DNA from: Streptomyces hiroshimensis
GTDB lineage: Bacteria > Actinomycetota > Actinomycetes > Streptomycetales > Streptomycetaceae
Length of the DNA stretch: 64,000 bases
Direction of reading: 5' to 3'
Assembly (NCBI RefSeq): GCF_014650335.1
Contig: NZ_BMUT01000006.1
Location: 186,001 to 250,000 of the forward strand
Shown here: positions 8,762 through 16,784 of the stretch, in pieces
Position numbering within the stretch: position 1 is the first letter of the stretch
Layout: each line of letters begins with the position of its first letter
Notes under the pieces: generated by a model
What the model saw: only the letters and a program-made list of their open reading frames with translations
What the model was told of the DNA's origin: nothing
Database searches by the model: none
Made by a program: the position numbers and the translations under genes

Positions 8762-9613
8762 ATGAGCGAGCCCCTGAAGATCGCCTACTCGCCCTGCCCG
8801 AACGACACGTTCGTCTTCGACGCCTGGGCCCACGGCCGGGTCCCCGGGGCGCCCGCCCTGGACGTCACGTTCGCCGACATCGACATCACCAACGGCATGG
8901 CCGAGCGCGGCGAGTTCGACATCCTCAAGGTCTCCTACGCGGTCCTGCCGTGGGTGCTCGGCGAGTACGCCCTGCTGCCGGCCGGCGGCGCCCTGGGCCG
9001 CGGCTGCGGGCCGCTCGTGCTCACGCGGGAGGCGGGCAGCCCCGCGTCCCTGGCGGGGAAGACGGTGGCGGTGCCGAGCGAGCGCTCGACGGCGTACCTG
9101 CTCTTCCGGCTGTGGGCGGCCGCGGAGGTCCCGGGCGGGGTCGGCGAGGTGGTCGTCCTGCCGTTCCACGAGATCATGCCGGCCGTGCGCGACGGCAAGG
9201 TGGACGCGGGCCTGGTCATCCACGAGGCGCGGTTCACGTACGGGAACTACGGCCTGCACTGCCTGGCCGACATGGGCGAGCACTGGGAGGACACCACCGG
9301 CCTGCCCATCCCGCTGGGGGCGATCATCGCCAAGCGCTCGCTGGGCGCGGAGCGGCTGCGCGAACTGGCGGCGGCGGCACGGACGTCCGTGCGGATGGCG
9401 TGGGACGATCCGGAGGCCTCGCGGCCGTACGTGCTGGAGCACGCGCAGGAGATGGACCCCAAGGTCGCCGACCAGCACATCGGGCTCTACGTCAACGAAT
9501 TCACGGCCGGGCTCGGGGAGGACGGCTATGCGGCGGTCCGCGGGCTGCTCACCCGGGCCGCGGCCGAGGGGCTCGTACCGCCCCTCGGCCCGGACGCGCT
9601 CGCTTTCGTCTGA
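8762..9613 (+). CDS. mqnD: 1,4-dihydroxy-6-naphthoate synthase MqnD
   Basis: Converts cyclic dehypoxanthine futalosine to 1,4-dihydroxy-6-naphthoate in the futalosine route to menaquinone. The 283-residue protein has the periplasmic-binding-protein-like fold of the family, with the diagnostic N-terminus KIAYSPCPNDTFVFDAW. Further family phrases are VSYAVLPWVLGEYALLPAGGALGRGCGPLV and the active-site region VIHEARFTYGNYGL, with its conserved His. The ATG at 8762 has GGAG seven bases upstream and follows mqnB by 26 bases. The mqnA, mqnC and mqnE genes are not in the window; in Streptomyces they are at separate loci. Confidence 0.93.
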   Translation: MSEPLKIAYSPCPNDTFVFDAWAHGRVPGAPALDVTFADIDITNGMAERGEFDILKVSYAVLPWVLGEYALLPAGGALGRGCGPLVLTREAGSPASLAGKTVAVPSERSTAYLLFRLWAAAEVPGGVGEVVVLPFHEIMPAVRDGKVDAGLVIHEARFTYGNYGLHCLADMGEHWEDTTGLPIPLGAIIAKRSLGAERLRELAAAARTSVRMAWDDPEASRPYVLEHAQEMDPKVADQHIGLYVNEFTAGLGEDGYAAVRGLLTRAAAEGLVPPLGPDALAFV

Positions 9614-9657
9614 GTCATCTCATCCGTCCGAGCGTGTCCCCTTCGGGTTCTGCGGGT

Positions 9658-9720
9658 CTGTCAGGCGCCCTGCTCAGAGGTCCTGTCAGGCGTCCTGCTC
9701 AGACGTTCTGTCAGACGTCC
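9658..9720. repeat. 25-bp tandem repeat at the cold-shock gene 3' end
   Basis: Two and a half copies of a 25-base unit (starting CTGTCAGGCG, at 9658, 9683 and 9708) lie in the gap between mqnD and the convergent cold-shock gene. The last partial copy runs into the cold-shock stop codon. Confidence 0.7.
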
Positions 9721-10094
9721 AGCTGGTCGGCGACGGCGCGCAGCATGCCGGCGATCTTGGCGCCGTGGGCCTTGTCGGGGTAACGGCCGCGCTCGAGCTG
9801 CTGGGTGACGTTCTCCAGGAGGGTGGTCAGGTCCTGGACGATCGACGCCAGCTCGTCGGGCTTGCGGCGCTGGGCGGCCGCGACCGAGGGCGTGGGATCG
9901 AGCAGCGTCACCGACAGGGCCTGGTCGCCCCGCTGGCCGGCCACGACACCGAATTCCACCCGCTGTCCGGGCTTGAGGGAATCGACCCCGTCCGGGAGCA
10001 CCGAGGAGTGCACGAAGACGTCTCCGCCGTCGTCGCGGGAGAGAAAGCCGAAGCCCTTCTCGCTGTTGAACCACTTGACCTTGCCGGTAGGCAC
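9711..10094 (-). CDS. Cold-shock domain protein with C-terminal helical extension
   Basis: A 127-residue nucleic-acid-binding protein. Residues 1-66 form a cold-shock domain with both RNP motifs (KGFGFLSRD and VFVHSS, after GKVKWFNSEKG). The last ~60 residues are an unusual extension, DELASIVQDLTTLLENVTQQLERGRYPDKAHGAKIAGML in type, predicted to be helical. Typical CspA proteins stop after ~67 residues, so this belongs to the longer actinobacterial subclass. I chose the GTG at 10094 because the cold-shock domain starts there and GAGGACGAGGAC precedes it; the frame stays open further upstream without homology. Likely an RNA chaperone; target unknown. Confidence 0.85.
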   Translation of the reverse strand: MPTGKVKWFNSEKGFGFLSRDDGGDVFVHSSVLPDGVDSLKPGQRVEFGVVAGQRGDQALSVTLLDPTPSVAAAQRRKPDELASIVQDLTTLLENVTQQLERGRYPDKAHGAKIAGMLRAVADQLDV

Positions 10095-10205
10095 GTCTGT
10101 CCTCGTCCTCGTATCTCGTCGGAAATGGGGAATTGAAGGGGAGACCGTCGGAAACCACCGGTCATCGATGGCAATCGGCGGAAAAACAGCTCTTGATAGC
10201 ACTAC

Positions 10206-10225
10206 AGCGGGTCGCAAGACCCGCT
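10206..10225. promoter_or_regulatory. GCAA-capped hairpin between the cold-shock and membrane-protein genes
   Basis: AGCGGGTC and GACCCGCT form a perfect 8-bp stem closed by GCAA, a stable tetraloop when read on the plus strand. It lies in the 212-base gap between divergent starts at 10094 and 10307. It could belong to the long leader of the cold-shock gene on the minus strand or be an early hairpin for the plus-strand gene. Confidence 0.45.
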
Positions 10226-10306
10226 ACCCCCCAAGGCTAATGGTCCCGGGCCCGGTGACAAGATGTCCCCGGCCCCACCCCACGCCCAGGCATCTACCCT
10301 GGTCGG

Positions 10307-10567
10307 GTGAGTAGCGAAACGCCCCGGGCCGGGGATCTGCTGGTACGCATCGGCGCCATCGTCTTCCTCGTCGGCGCGGTGGCCACCCTGGCGACGGTCG
10401 CCCCGCTGTTCCTGGGCGCCGCCCCGCTGCCTCCCGCAGCGTACTTCGTCTGCATGCTGATGGGGGTGGGATTCCTCATCGCGGGGGCCGGGGTGCTGCG
10501 GTCGGTCGCCGAGCAGCGGCGTCAGGCGCGGGCCTCTTCCGCGGCGGGCCCGGCCGCGGCCAGGTAG
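10307..10567 (+). CDS. Small two-helix membrane protein
   Basis: An 86-residue protein with two hydrophobic segments, around residues 14-37 (VRIGAIVFLVGAVATLATV) and 44-66 (AAYFVCMLMGVGFLIAGAGV), followed by a basic tail. This is a helical hairpin in the cytoplasmic membrane. Family and function are unknown, though small proteins like this are conserved in Streptomyces. Its 3' end overlaps the 3' end of the convergent HAD gene by 46 bases. Confidence 0.65.
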   Translation: MSSETPRAGDLLVRIGAIVFLVGAVATLATVAPLFLGAAPLPPAAYFVCMLMGVGFLIAGAGVLRSVAEQRRQARASSAAGPAAAR

Positions 10568-11190
10568 CCGCGCAGCCAGCCGGCGAAGTCCGTGAGGCCG
10601 GGCAGGACGACGTCCGCGCCGGCCGCCTTCAGCTCCTCCGCGCCGCACGGCCCGGTGGTCACGGCCACCGACAGCGCGCCGGCCGCCCGCGCCCCGCGGA
10701 CGTCCCCGACGTGGTCGCCGACGTAGACGTCCGCGCCGTACTCGCGCAGCGCCCCCGCCTTGGCCTCCGCCCAGAGCGAGCCGACGAGCACGTCCGGCTC
10801 GATGCCCAGGTGGTCGAGGTGGAGACGGGCGTTGCGGGCGTTCTTCGCGGTGACGACGACGGCCCGGCCGCCCAGTTCGCGCACCGCGGCGACGGCCTCG
10901 CGGGCACCCGGCAGGGCGGGCGAGGGCGCGATGCCGTGCTCGGGATACGCGGCCACGTAGAGGGCGGCGGCCTCGGCGACGCGCTCCGCGGGGAACCAGT
11001 TGGCCAGCTCCTGCTCCAGCGGCGGCCCGATCCGGCTGACGACGAGGTCGATGTCGATGGCCACGCCGGTGGCGGCGACCAGCGAGGCGTACGCGGCCCG
11101 GATGCCCGGGCGGGAGTCGACCAGGGTGAGGTCCAGATCGAAGCCGACCGTGAAGCGGGGCGTGCGCGCGGCGGGACTCATGGGACCCAT
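10522..11190 (-). CDS. HAD-family phosphatase, phosphoglycolate-phosphatase-like
   Basis: A 222-residue haloacid-dehalogenase hydrolase. Motif I is FDLDLTLVDS with the nucleophile Asp, motif II is VVTAKN, the motif III Lys lies in AEAKAGALREYG, and motif IV is VYVGDHVGDVRGARAAG. A helical cap lies between motifs I and II. The substrate is likely a small phosphorylated metabolite; phosphoglycolate is only a guess from overall similarity. The ATG at 11190 is supported by GGAGG twelve bases upstream; ATG at 11181 is an alternative. The end overlaps the convergent small membrane gene. Confidence 0.85.
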   Translation of the reverse strand: MGPMSPAARTPRFTVGFDLDLTLVDSRPGIRAAYASLVAATGVAIDIDLVVSRIGPPLEQELANWFPAERVAEAAALYVAAYPEHGIAPSPALPGAREAVAAVRELGGRAVVVTAKNARNARLHLDHLGIEPDVLVGSLWAEAKAGALREYGADVYVGDHVGDVRGARAAGALSVAVTTGPCGAEELKAAGADVVLPGLTDFAGWLRGYLAAAGPAAEEARA

Positions 11191-11254
11191 TGTGCGGGGG
11201 CGCCTCCGGCGGCGTGGGGTCACCCCCGGCGGGGCCGGGTCGCCGCGCCTCCGG

Positions 11255-11456
11255 CCGGGCCGGTCGCCCCGGCTGTGCAGGGTCGGCCCTCTACGTCTCC
11301 GCCGCCGCGGCGATCAGCCACTGCGGCGGAATCCGGCGGTGCCGGGCGAACCTCCGGTCGGTTCGGCACCGCCGGATACGTCGCAGGGGGCTGAGCGCCG
11401 TCGCGGCGGGTACAGATGGCCGGGCCGCCCCGGTCTCCCGGCGTGGCCCTCTACGT
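11255..11456. repeat. Imperfect direct repeat flanking a long hairpin upstream of the siderophore importer
   Basis: Two related ~40-base stretches (11257-11296 and 11418-11456), each ending GGCCCTCTACGT, are separated by ~120 bases. The spacer holds an inverted repeat with 13-bp perfect arms (ATCCGGCGGTGCC at 11331-11343, complement at 11365-11377). Together with the iron box this fills the 329-base gap 11191-11519; I see no gene in it. Confidence 0.55.
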
Positions 11457-11460
11457 ACAC

Positions 11461-11474
11461 TTAGCCTGCCCTAA
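11461..11474 (+). promoter_or_regulatory. Iron box (DmdR/DtxR-type operator) of the siderophore importer
   Basis: TTAGCCTGCCCTAA matches 12 of 14 central bases of the DtxR/IdeR/DmdR consensus (TTAGCCTAACCTAA) and is nearly palindromic. It lies 46 bases before the first permease start, where a repressor would cover the promoter. This predicts iron-dependent repression of 11520-15578 by DmdR1, which is encoded at 54639 in this window. Confidence 0.7.
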
Positions 11475-11519
11475 CTACCTCATTCCGGCCTTCCGGCCCC
11501 CGAATCCCCCGTGGAAGCG

Positions 11520-12554
11520 ATGTCAGCCGCCGTCCCGATCAGCAGTCCCGGATCCTCCCTGGTCCGGCGCCGCATCGGCTGGACGGCGGCCGCGGTCGTC
11601 GTCCTGCTGGTCGCGGTGCTCCTCAGCCTCGCCGTGGGCGCCCGCCCCGTCGCCCCGGACCGCGTCCTCGACGCCCTGCTGCACGGCGGCGACGGCAAGG
11701 ACGCCGCCGTCGTCCGCGAGATGCGGCTGCCGCGGACCCTCGTCGGCCTGATGGTCGGCGCCGCCCTGGCCCTCGCGGGCACGGCCCTGCAGGGCATCAC
11801 CCGCAATCCGATCGCCGACCCCGGCGTCCTCGGCATCAGCCACGGCGCGGCCGTCGGCGTCGTCCTGGCGATCATGCTCGCCGGGGTGGAGAGCCTCACG
11901 GGCTACGTGTGGTGGGCGTTCGCGGGCGCGGGCGTCGCCTCCGTCGCCGTCTACGCCATCGCCTCGCGCGGCCGCGGCGGCGCCTCGCCGGTCAAGCTCG
12001 CGCTGGCCGGTGCCGCGATCAACGCCCTGCTCGTCTCGGTGACCACGGCCGTGCTCACCACGCAGGCGTCCGTCCTGGACAGGTTCCGCTTCTGGCAGGT
12101 CGGCTCGCTGTCCGCGAGCGACGCGGAGCTGGCGGGCCGGATCTGGCCGTTCCTGCTGGTGGGCGCGGTGCTGGTGCTGTCCGTGGCCCGCGGCCTGGAC
12201 GCACTCGCCCTCGGCGAGGACGTCGCGAAGGGCCTCGGCCAGAACATCGCGGCCGTCCGGATCACCGGCGGGCTGGGTGCCACCGTCCTGACCGGCGCCG
12301 GCGTGGCCGCCGCCGGTCCCATCGCCTTCGTCGGCCTCGCCGTGCCGCACATCGCCCGCGCGCTCGTCGGCGGCGACCACCGCTGGCTGCTGCCCCTGTC
12401 CGCCCTCCTCGGCCCGGCCGTCCTGCTGTCCGCCGACACCGCGGGCCGCGTGTTCTTCCCGCCGGGCGAGGTCCCGGCAGGGGTCATGACGGCCCTGATC
12501 GGCGTCCCTTTCCTCATCGCCCTCGTCCGCCGGAAGCGGGTGGCCGCCGCATGA
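11520..12554 (+). CDS. Iron-siderophore ABC importer, FecCD permease 1
   Basis: A 344-residue inner-membrane permease of the FecCD/BtuC family, with nine to ten hydrophobic segments. Signature stretches are LRLPRTLVGLMVGAALALAGTALQGITRNPIADPGVLGISHGAAVG and, near the end, GPIAFVGLAVPHIARALVGGDHR, the loop that contacts the ATPase. It forms the channel together with permease 2. I chose the ATG at 11520 (GTGGAAG upstream) over GTG at 11511. Its stop overlaps the next start as ATGA, so translation is coupled. An iron box precedes it. Confidence 0.9.
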   Translation: MSAAVPISSPGSSLVRRRIGWTAAAVVVLLVAVLLSLAVGARPVAPDRVLDALLHGGDGKDAAVVREMRLPRTLVGLMVGAALALAGTALQGITRNPIADPGVLGISHGAAVGVVLAIMLAGVESLTGYVWWAFAGAGVASVAVYAIASRGRGGASPVKLALAGAAINALLVSVTTAVLTTQASVLDRFRFWQVGSLSASDAELAGRIWPFLLVGAVLVLSVARGLDALALGEDVAKGLGQNIAAVRITGGLGATVLTGAGVAAAGPIAFVGLAVPHIARALVGGDHRWLLPLSALLGPAVLLSADTAGRVFFPPGEVPAGVMTALIGVPFLIALVRRKRVAAA

Positions 12555-13684
12555 GCACCGCTGACCACGGCCGTACCGCCGACCACGGCCGCATCGCCGG
12601 CCACAGCGGCACCGCCGTCGCCCACGGACCCGGCCCCCGCCCCGCCGGCTACGCCCTCGTCCGGGCCGGGCGCGGCTCCTTCCTCGTCCACCGGCGGGCC
12701 ACCGCCGTCGCCGCCGGCCTGGTCCTCCTGCTGGCCGCCGCGTGCCTGGCGTACCTGTGCACCGGCAAGTCGTTCACGGCGCCCGGCGAAGTCCTGAAGG
12801 TCCTGCTCGGCGAGCCCTCGCGCGAAGAGCTCGTCGTCGGCACGCTGCGGCTGCCGCGGATGACGGTGGGCGTGCTGGTGGGCCTCGCCTTCGGCGTCTC
12901 CGGCGCGCTCATCCAGACCGTCGCCCGCAACCCGCTCGCCAGCCCCGACATCATCGGCGTCACCCAGGGCGCGAGCGCCCTGACCGTCGGCGCCATGACC
13001 TTCGGCGTCACCTCGTACGCCGCCCTGCCCTACGTGTCCGTCGCCGGCGGCCTCCTCGCCGCCGCCCTCGTCTACGCCTTCGCGTGGCGCGGCGGCCTGC
13101 ACGCCACCCGCTTCGTCCTCATCGGCATCGGCTTCGCCGTCGCCCTGCGCTCCGTCACCCACCTGTTCATGACCAAGGGCGACTACCTGGTCGCCCAGCG
13201 GGCGCAGGTGTGGATGACGGGCTCGCTCAACGGCCCCGGCTGGGACGAGGCCGCACCCCTGGCCCTCGCGCTGCTCGTGCTCGCGCCCTTCGTGTGCTGG
13301 GCCGCCCGGGCGCAGCGCACCGTCTCCATGGACGACGACACGGCGACCGCGCTGGGCGTGCGGCTGAACCGGGTGCGCTGCGGGCTCGCGCTCCTCGGCG
13401 TCCTCCTCGCGTCGATCGCCACGGGCGCGGCAGGCCCCGTCGACTTCGTGGCGCTGCTCGCCCCGCAGCTGGCCCGCCGCATGACGCGCACCGCGCAGAT
13501 CCCGCTGCTCTCCTCGGCGCTGACGGGCGCGGTCATCGTGGTCGTCGCGGACCTGCTGGGCCGCAAGCTCCTGGAGCCGACGCAGCTGCCCGTGGGCGTG
13601 CTGACCGCCGCCGTCGGCGCCCCCTACCTGATCTGGCTCATCGTCAAGGGCCACAGCACCCGCCGCACGGGAGGAACAGCGTGA
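12551..13684 (+). CDS. Iron-siderophore ABC importer, FecCD permease 2
   Basis: A 377-residue FecCD/BtuC-type permease. The N-terminal ~45 residues are a hydrophilic extension with a repeated TADHGR/IAGHSG pattern before the first membrane helix. Core motifs are LRLPRMTVGVLVGLAFGVSGALIQTVARNPLASPDIIGVTQGAS and GPVDFVALLAPQLARRMTR. It should form the transmembrane heterodimer with permease 1. The start overlaps the previous stop (ATGA), and its own stop overlaps the ATPase start (GTGA). Confidence 0.9.
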   Translation: MSTADHGRTADHGRIAGHSGTAVAHGPGPRPAGYALVRAGRGSFLVHRRATAVAAGLVLLLAAACLAYLCTGKSFTAPGEVLKVLLGEPSREELVVGTLRLPRMTVGVLVGLAFGVSGALIQTVARNPLASPDIIGVTQGASALTVGAMTFGVTSYAALPYVSVAGGLLAAALVYAFAWRGGLHATRFVLIGIGFAVALRSVTHLFMTKGDYLVAQRAQVWMTGSLNGPGWDEAAPLALALLVLAPFVCWAARAQRTVSMDDDTATALGVRLNRVRCGLALLGVLLASIATGAAGPVDFVALLAPQLARRMTRTAQIPLLSSALTGAVIVVVADLLGRKLLEPTQLPVGVLTAAVGAPYLIWLIVKGHSTRRTGGTA

Positions 13685-14562
13685 CGGAGCGTCCGAACCC
13701 TGGGGAGAGCCGGCTCGCCGCCCGCGACCTGACCCTCGCCTACGAGGACCGCACGGTCGTCGACGGCCTCGACCTGGCCGTCCCCGACGGCGAGGTCACC
13801 ATCGTCATCGGCCCCAACGCCTGCGGGAAGTCCACGCTGCTGCGCGCGCTCGGGCGGCTGCTGAAGCCCGTCCGCGGCACGGTGCTGCTCGACGGCGAGG
13901 AGCTCGCCCGGATCCCCACCCGGACGATCGCCAGGTCGCTGGGCCTGCTGCCGCAGACGCCCGTCGCGCCCGAGGCCATCACCGTCGCGGACCTCGTCGC
14001 CCGCGGCCGCCAGCCGCATCAGCGCTGGTGGCAACAGTGGTCGGAGGCGGACGAGCGGGCCGTCGCGGACGCCATGGCCCGTACGGACACGGCCGGGATC
14101 GCCGAGCGCGCCGTGGACGAGCTCTCGGGCGGCCAGCGGCAGCGCGTGTGGATCGCGATGGCGCTCGCCCAGGAGACCGACCTGCTGCTCCTGGACGAGC
14201 CGACGACGTACCTCGACATCGCCCACCAGGTCGAGGTCCTCGACCTCGTACGGCGCCTCAACCGCGAGCGCGGGCGCACGGTCGTCGCCGTGCTGCACGA
14301 CCTCAACCAGGCCGCGCGCTACGCCGATCACCTGGTGGCGATGAAGGCGGGCCGGATCGTCGCGCAGGGCCGCCCGGCGGAGATCGTCACGGCGGAACTG
14401 GTGCGCGAGGTCTTCGGACTGGAGTCGGTGGTGGTTCCGGACCCCGTGACGGGCAGTCCTCTGGTGGTGCCGGGGCAGCCGTGGGAGGCCGTGCCGGCCG
14501 ACGCGCAGGAACAGGTGCAGGCACAGGCACAGGAACAGGCCGGCAGCAGCACGGCCGTCTGA
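13681..14562 (+). CDS. Iron-siderophore ABC importer, ATP-binding subunit
   Basis: A 293-residue ABC ATPase of the FepC/FhuC type. Walker A is GPNACGKST, the Q-loop is LLPQTP, the signature is LSGGQRQRVWIAMALAQ, Walker B is LLLLDEPTTYLD and the switch His is in VLHDLNQAARYADH. The last ~35 residues are a low-complexity Gln/Ala tail (QEQVQAQAQEQ), not needed for the fold. It is translationally coupled to permease 2. A strong hairpin follows its stop. Confidence 0.92.
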   Translation: MTERPNPGESRLAARDLTLAYEDRTVVDGLDLAVPDGEVTIVIGPNACGKSTLLRALGRLLKPVRGTVLLDGEELARIPTRTIARSLGLLPQTPVAPEAITVADLVARGRQPHQRWWQQWSEADERAVADAMARTDTAGIAERAVDELSGGQRQRVWIAMALAQETDLLLLDEPTTYLDIAHQVEVLDLVRRLNRERGRTVVAVLHDLNQAARYADHLVAMKAGRIVAQGRPAEIVTAELVREVFGLESVVVPDPVTGSPLVVPGQPWEAVPADAQEQVQAQAQEQAGSSTAV

Positions 14563-14566
14563 GCTC

Positions 14567-14607
14567 CCCGGCCTTTCGTGGGGGGCTCCTCCCCACGAAA
14601 GGCCGGG
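14567..14607 (+). promoter_or_regulatory. 17-bp hairpin covering the translation start region of the binding protein
   Basis: Perfect 17-bp arms (14567-14583 and 14591-14607, CCCGGCCTTTCGTGGGG and its complement) enclose a seven-base loop. The hairpin fills the gap between the ATPase stop (14562) and the binding-protein ATG (14610). The only ribosome-binding-like bases (GAAAGG) lie inside the 3' arm. It could be an intercistronic processing or attenuation hairpin, or a translational switch. Confidence 0.7.
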
Positions 14608-14609
14608 AC

Positions 14610-15578
14610 ATGAGCCAAAACCACCGCCGACGTCCGCTGCTCGCGGCGGCCGCCCTCCTCGTGGCCGCCGCCCTCGGCCCCCTCCTCTCCGCCTGCACCT
14701 CCGGTTCCGGGGACGGCCCGGGCGGCGGCACGCACACGGTGCGTACGGCCATGGGCGAGGTGAAGGTCAAGAAGCACCCGCAGCGCGTGGTCGTCCTGGA
14801 CACCGCCGAGCTCGACTCCGCCGTCACCCTCGGCATACGGCCCGTCGGCGCCACCCGCGCCGACACCGCCTCCGGATTCCCCGAGCACCTGCGGGCGGAG
14901 AGCGTCCGCGGAACCAAGGACGTCGGCAGGATCGGCGCCCCCGACCTGGAGGCCGTCGCCGCCCTGAAGCCGGACCTCGTCCTCACCAACAAGGACCGCG
15001 ACGCACAGCGCTACGACGAGCTGTCGAAGATCGCCCCCACGGTGATGACGGCCGCGACCGGCTATCCCTGGAAGGACAACTTCCGTACGCATGCGGAGGC
15101 GCTCGGCAAGGCGGCCGAGGCGCGGAAGGCCGTCGCCGCGTACGAGGCCCACGCCCGGGAGGTCACCGCGGCGCTCGGCGGCCCGGAGCGGGCGGCGGCG
15201 CTGAAGGTGAACGTCGTGCGGTTCGTGGAGGGGTCCGCCATCAGGATCTACGGCCGGAAGAACTTCATCGGCACCGTCCTGGAGGACGCGGGGCTGGGCC
15301 GGCCCGCCGTCGTCGACCGGGCCAAGGACGGCTTCTCCTACGACGTCGGCCCCGAACAGATCGACCAGGCCGACGCGGACGCTCTCTTCACCTCGGTCTA
15401 CGGGGACCCGGACCGCGCCCGGGTGCCGCGGACGACGGGCAGCGCCCTGTGGAAGGGCATGAAGGCCGTACGGGAGGGCCGGACGTTCAAGGTCGACGAC
15501 CGGCTGTGGATCCAGGGCATCGGCTACACGGCGGCACACCGGATCCTGGACGAACTACGGGCGCACCTGGCGGACTGA
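14610..15578 (+). CDS. Iron-siderophore ABC importer, substrate-binding lipoprotein
   Basis: A 322-residue type III (helical-backbone) periplasmic binding protein anchored as a lipoprotein. The signal is RRRPLLAAAALL followed by the lipobox LSAC (Cys near residue 30). The mature protein has the FepB/FhuD-type lobes: PQRVVVLDTAELDSAVTLGIRPVGA at the first, DLEAVAALKPDLVLTN at the hinge and VRFVEGSAIRIYGRKNFIGTVLEDAG in the second. The ligand is likely a ferric hydroxamate or catecholate; the sequence does not say which. It is the last gene of the importer operon, whereas the binding protein is often first. Its ATG lies two bases after a strong hairpin. Confidence 0.9.
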   Translation: MSQNHRRRPLLAAAALLVAAALGPLLSACTSGSGDGPGGGTHTVRTAMGEVKVKKHPQRVVVLDTAELDSAVTLGIRPVGATRADTASGFPEHLRAESVRGTKDVGRIGAPDLEAVAALKPDLVLTNKDRDAQRYDELSKIAPTVMTAATGYPWKDNFRTHAEALGKAAEARKAVAAYEAHAREVTAALGGPERAAALKVNVVRFVEGSAIRIYGRKNFIGTVLEDAGLGRPAVVDRAKDGFSYDVGPEQIDQADADALFTSVYGDPDRARVPRTTGSALWKGMKAVREGRTFKVDDRLWIQGIGYTAAHRILDELRAHLAD

Positions 15579-15632
15579 GGGCGCGGCGCGGTGCGGTGCG
15601 GCGCGGTGCGGTGCCGGGCGCCTGGTGAGGGA

Positions 15633-16673
15633 TCAGCCAGGCCGCCGCGAGCGCCACACCACGAACATCGCGGAGCCGACGGCCGCGGCCCGCAGCACCC
15701 ACGGCCAGGTGTCCGACATCGCCGCGCCCAGGCCGCCCTCCGGCACGGGGGCGCCCCAGCGGCCCTCCGTACGCCCCCACAGCCAGACGATCCCGGCGGC
15801 CACGACGAGTCCGGGCACGCCCATCACCGCCCACTTGGACTCGCTGTGCGAGAGCTTGCGGGTCAGATAGGCGAGGCCCCAGCCGACCGCCAGGACGATC
15901 CAGTTGCCGAGGACGGCACCCACGACCAGGATCAGGGCGACGAGCAGGAGCAGCGGGGGCACGGGGGCGCCGTCGGCACGCCGGAACAGGGTCGCGCGCT
16001 GTGCGCCGTCCTCCTCCGCGTACTCGTCCACGCCCTCCGAGCCTTCCGTGCCGCGCTCGCCCTGCCGGCCGCCCGGCCCGGGGGTCCCGTCCGCGGGATC
16101 CCGGTCGCCGGGGAGCGGGGGTGGTTTCAGTATGTCGGGGATCTCGATGCCACCGGTGAACCCGTGGACCGTGCCGCGCGCCGCGCCGTAGGCGTCCCCG
16201 CCCGCGAACGGGGAGGCGTCGGTGCGCCACCAGTCCGGCATCTCGCCGGCATCGGCACCCACCGGGGCCGCGGGGTGCTCCGGCGTGGCGTACGAGGGCG
16301 GTGGCGCGGGTGCGGGCGCCTTCTTGCGGGCGGGCTCGCCTTCGCGGCGCGGCGCGGGGACCCTGCCGCCGTCGGCGGCGCCGAAGCCTGTGGCTCCGGA
16401 GCCCGTGGAGCCGGGGCGGGTGGAGCCGGAGCGGGCGGAGCGTGCGGCTCCGGCATCGGCGACCGCCTCGTCCGGGCTGCCGAAGCCGGAGAGGATGCGC
16501 TGCACGGCGGAGGGCGTGTCGGCGCCCTCGGTGGCTCTGCGGCGCTCGATCTCCGTCCGCAGCCGGGAGACCAGGCGCATGCGGTCGGCGGAGGTGAGGT
16601 CCGCCCGCCGCTGGGCGATGTCGCCGACCCGGCTCAGATAGTCGTACACAAGCTGATCGCTCTCGATCCCCAC
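15633..16673 (-). CDS. Hypothetical membrane protein with proline-rich middle
   Basis: A 346-residue protein in three parts. Residues 1-60 are a helical soluble domain (VYDYLSRVGDIAQRRADLTSADR), as found at the start of Streptomyces membrane-associated proteins. Residues 75-225 are a long Gly/Ser/Pro/Ala-rich disordered region with an RSGSTRPGSTGSG repeat. Residues 228-340 hold about four hydrophobic helices (PPLLLLVALILVVGAVLGNWIVLAVGWGLAYL, then VPGLVVAAGIVWLWG and a final one). Function unknown. The GTG start at 16673 opens the HAAS-like N-terminal domain. It converges on the siderophore operon. Confidence 0.7.
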   Translation of the reverse strand: MGIESDQLVYDYLSRVGDIAQRRADLTSADRMRLVSRLRTEIERRRATEGADTPSAVQRILSGFGSPDEAVADAGAARSARSGSTRPGSTGSGATGFGAADGGRVPAPRREGEPARKKAPAPAPPPSYATPEHPAAPVGADAGEMPDWWRTDASPFAGGDAYGAARGTVHGFTGGIEIPDILKPPPLPGDRDPADGTPGPGGRQGERGTEGSEGVDEYAEEDGAQRATLFRRADGAPVPPLLLLVALILVVGAVLGNWIVLAVGWGLAYLTRKLSHSESKWAVMGVPGLVVAAGIVWLWGRTEGRWGAPVPEGGLGAAMSDTWPWVLRAAAVGSAMFVVWRSRRPG

Positions 16674-16784
16674 CGAATCCCCTAAGGCCGCCTAAGACCA
16701 CCAGCCGCTTTTCCCCCGAAGGTACCGGTTCTGCGCGGTGGTGACAGGGGGTACGGGACGGGCGGCGGGAGCGCACGGGGGTTG

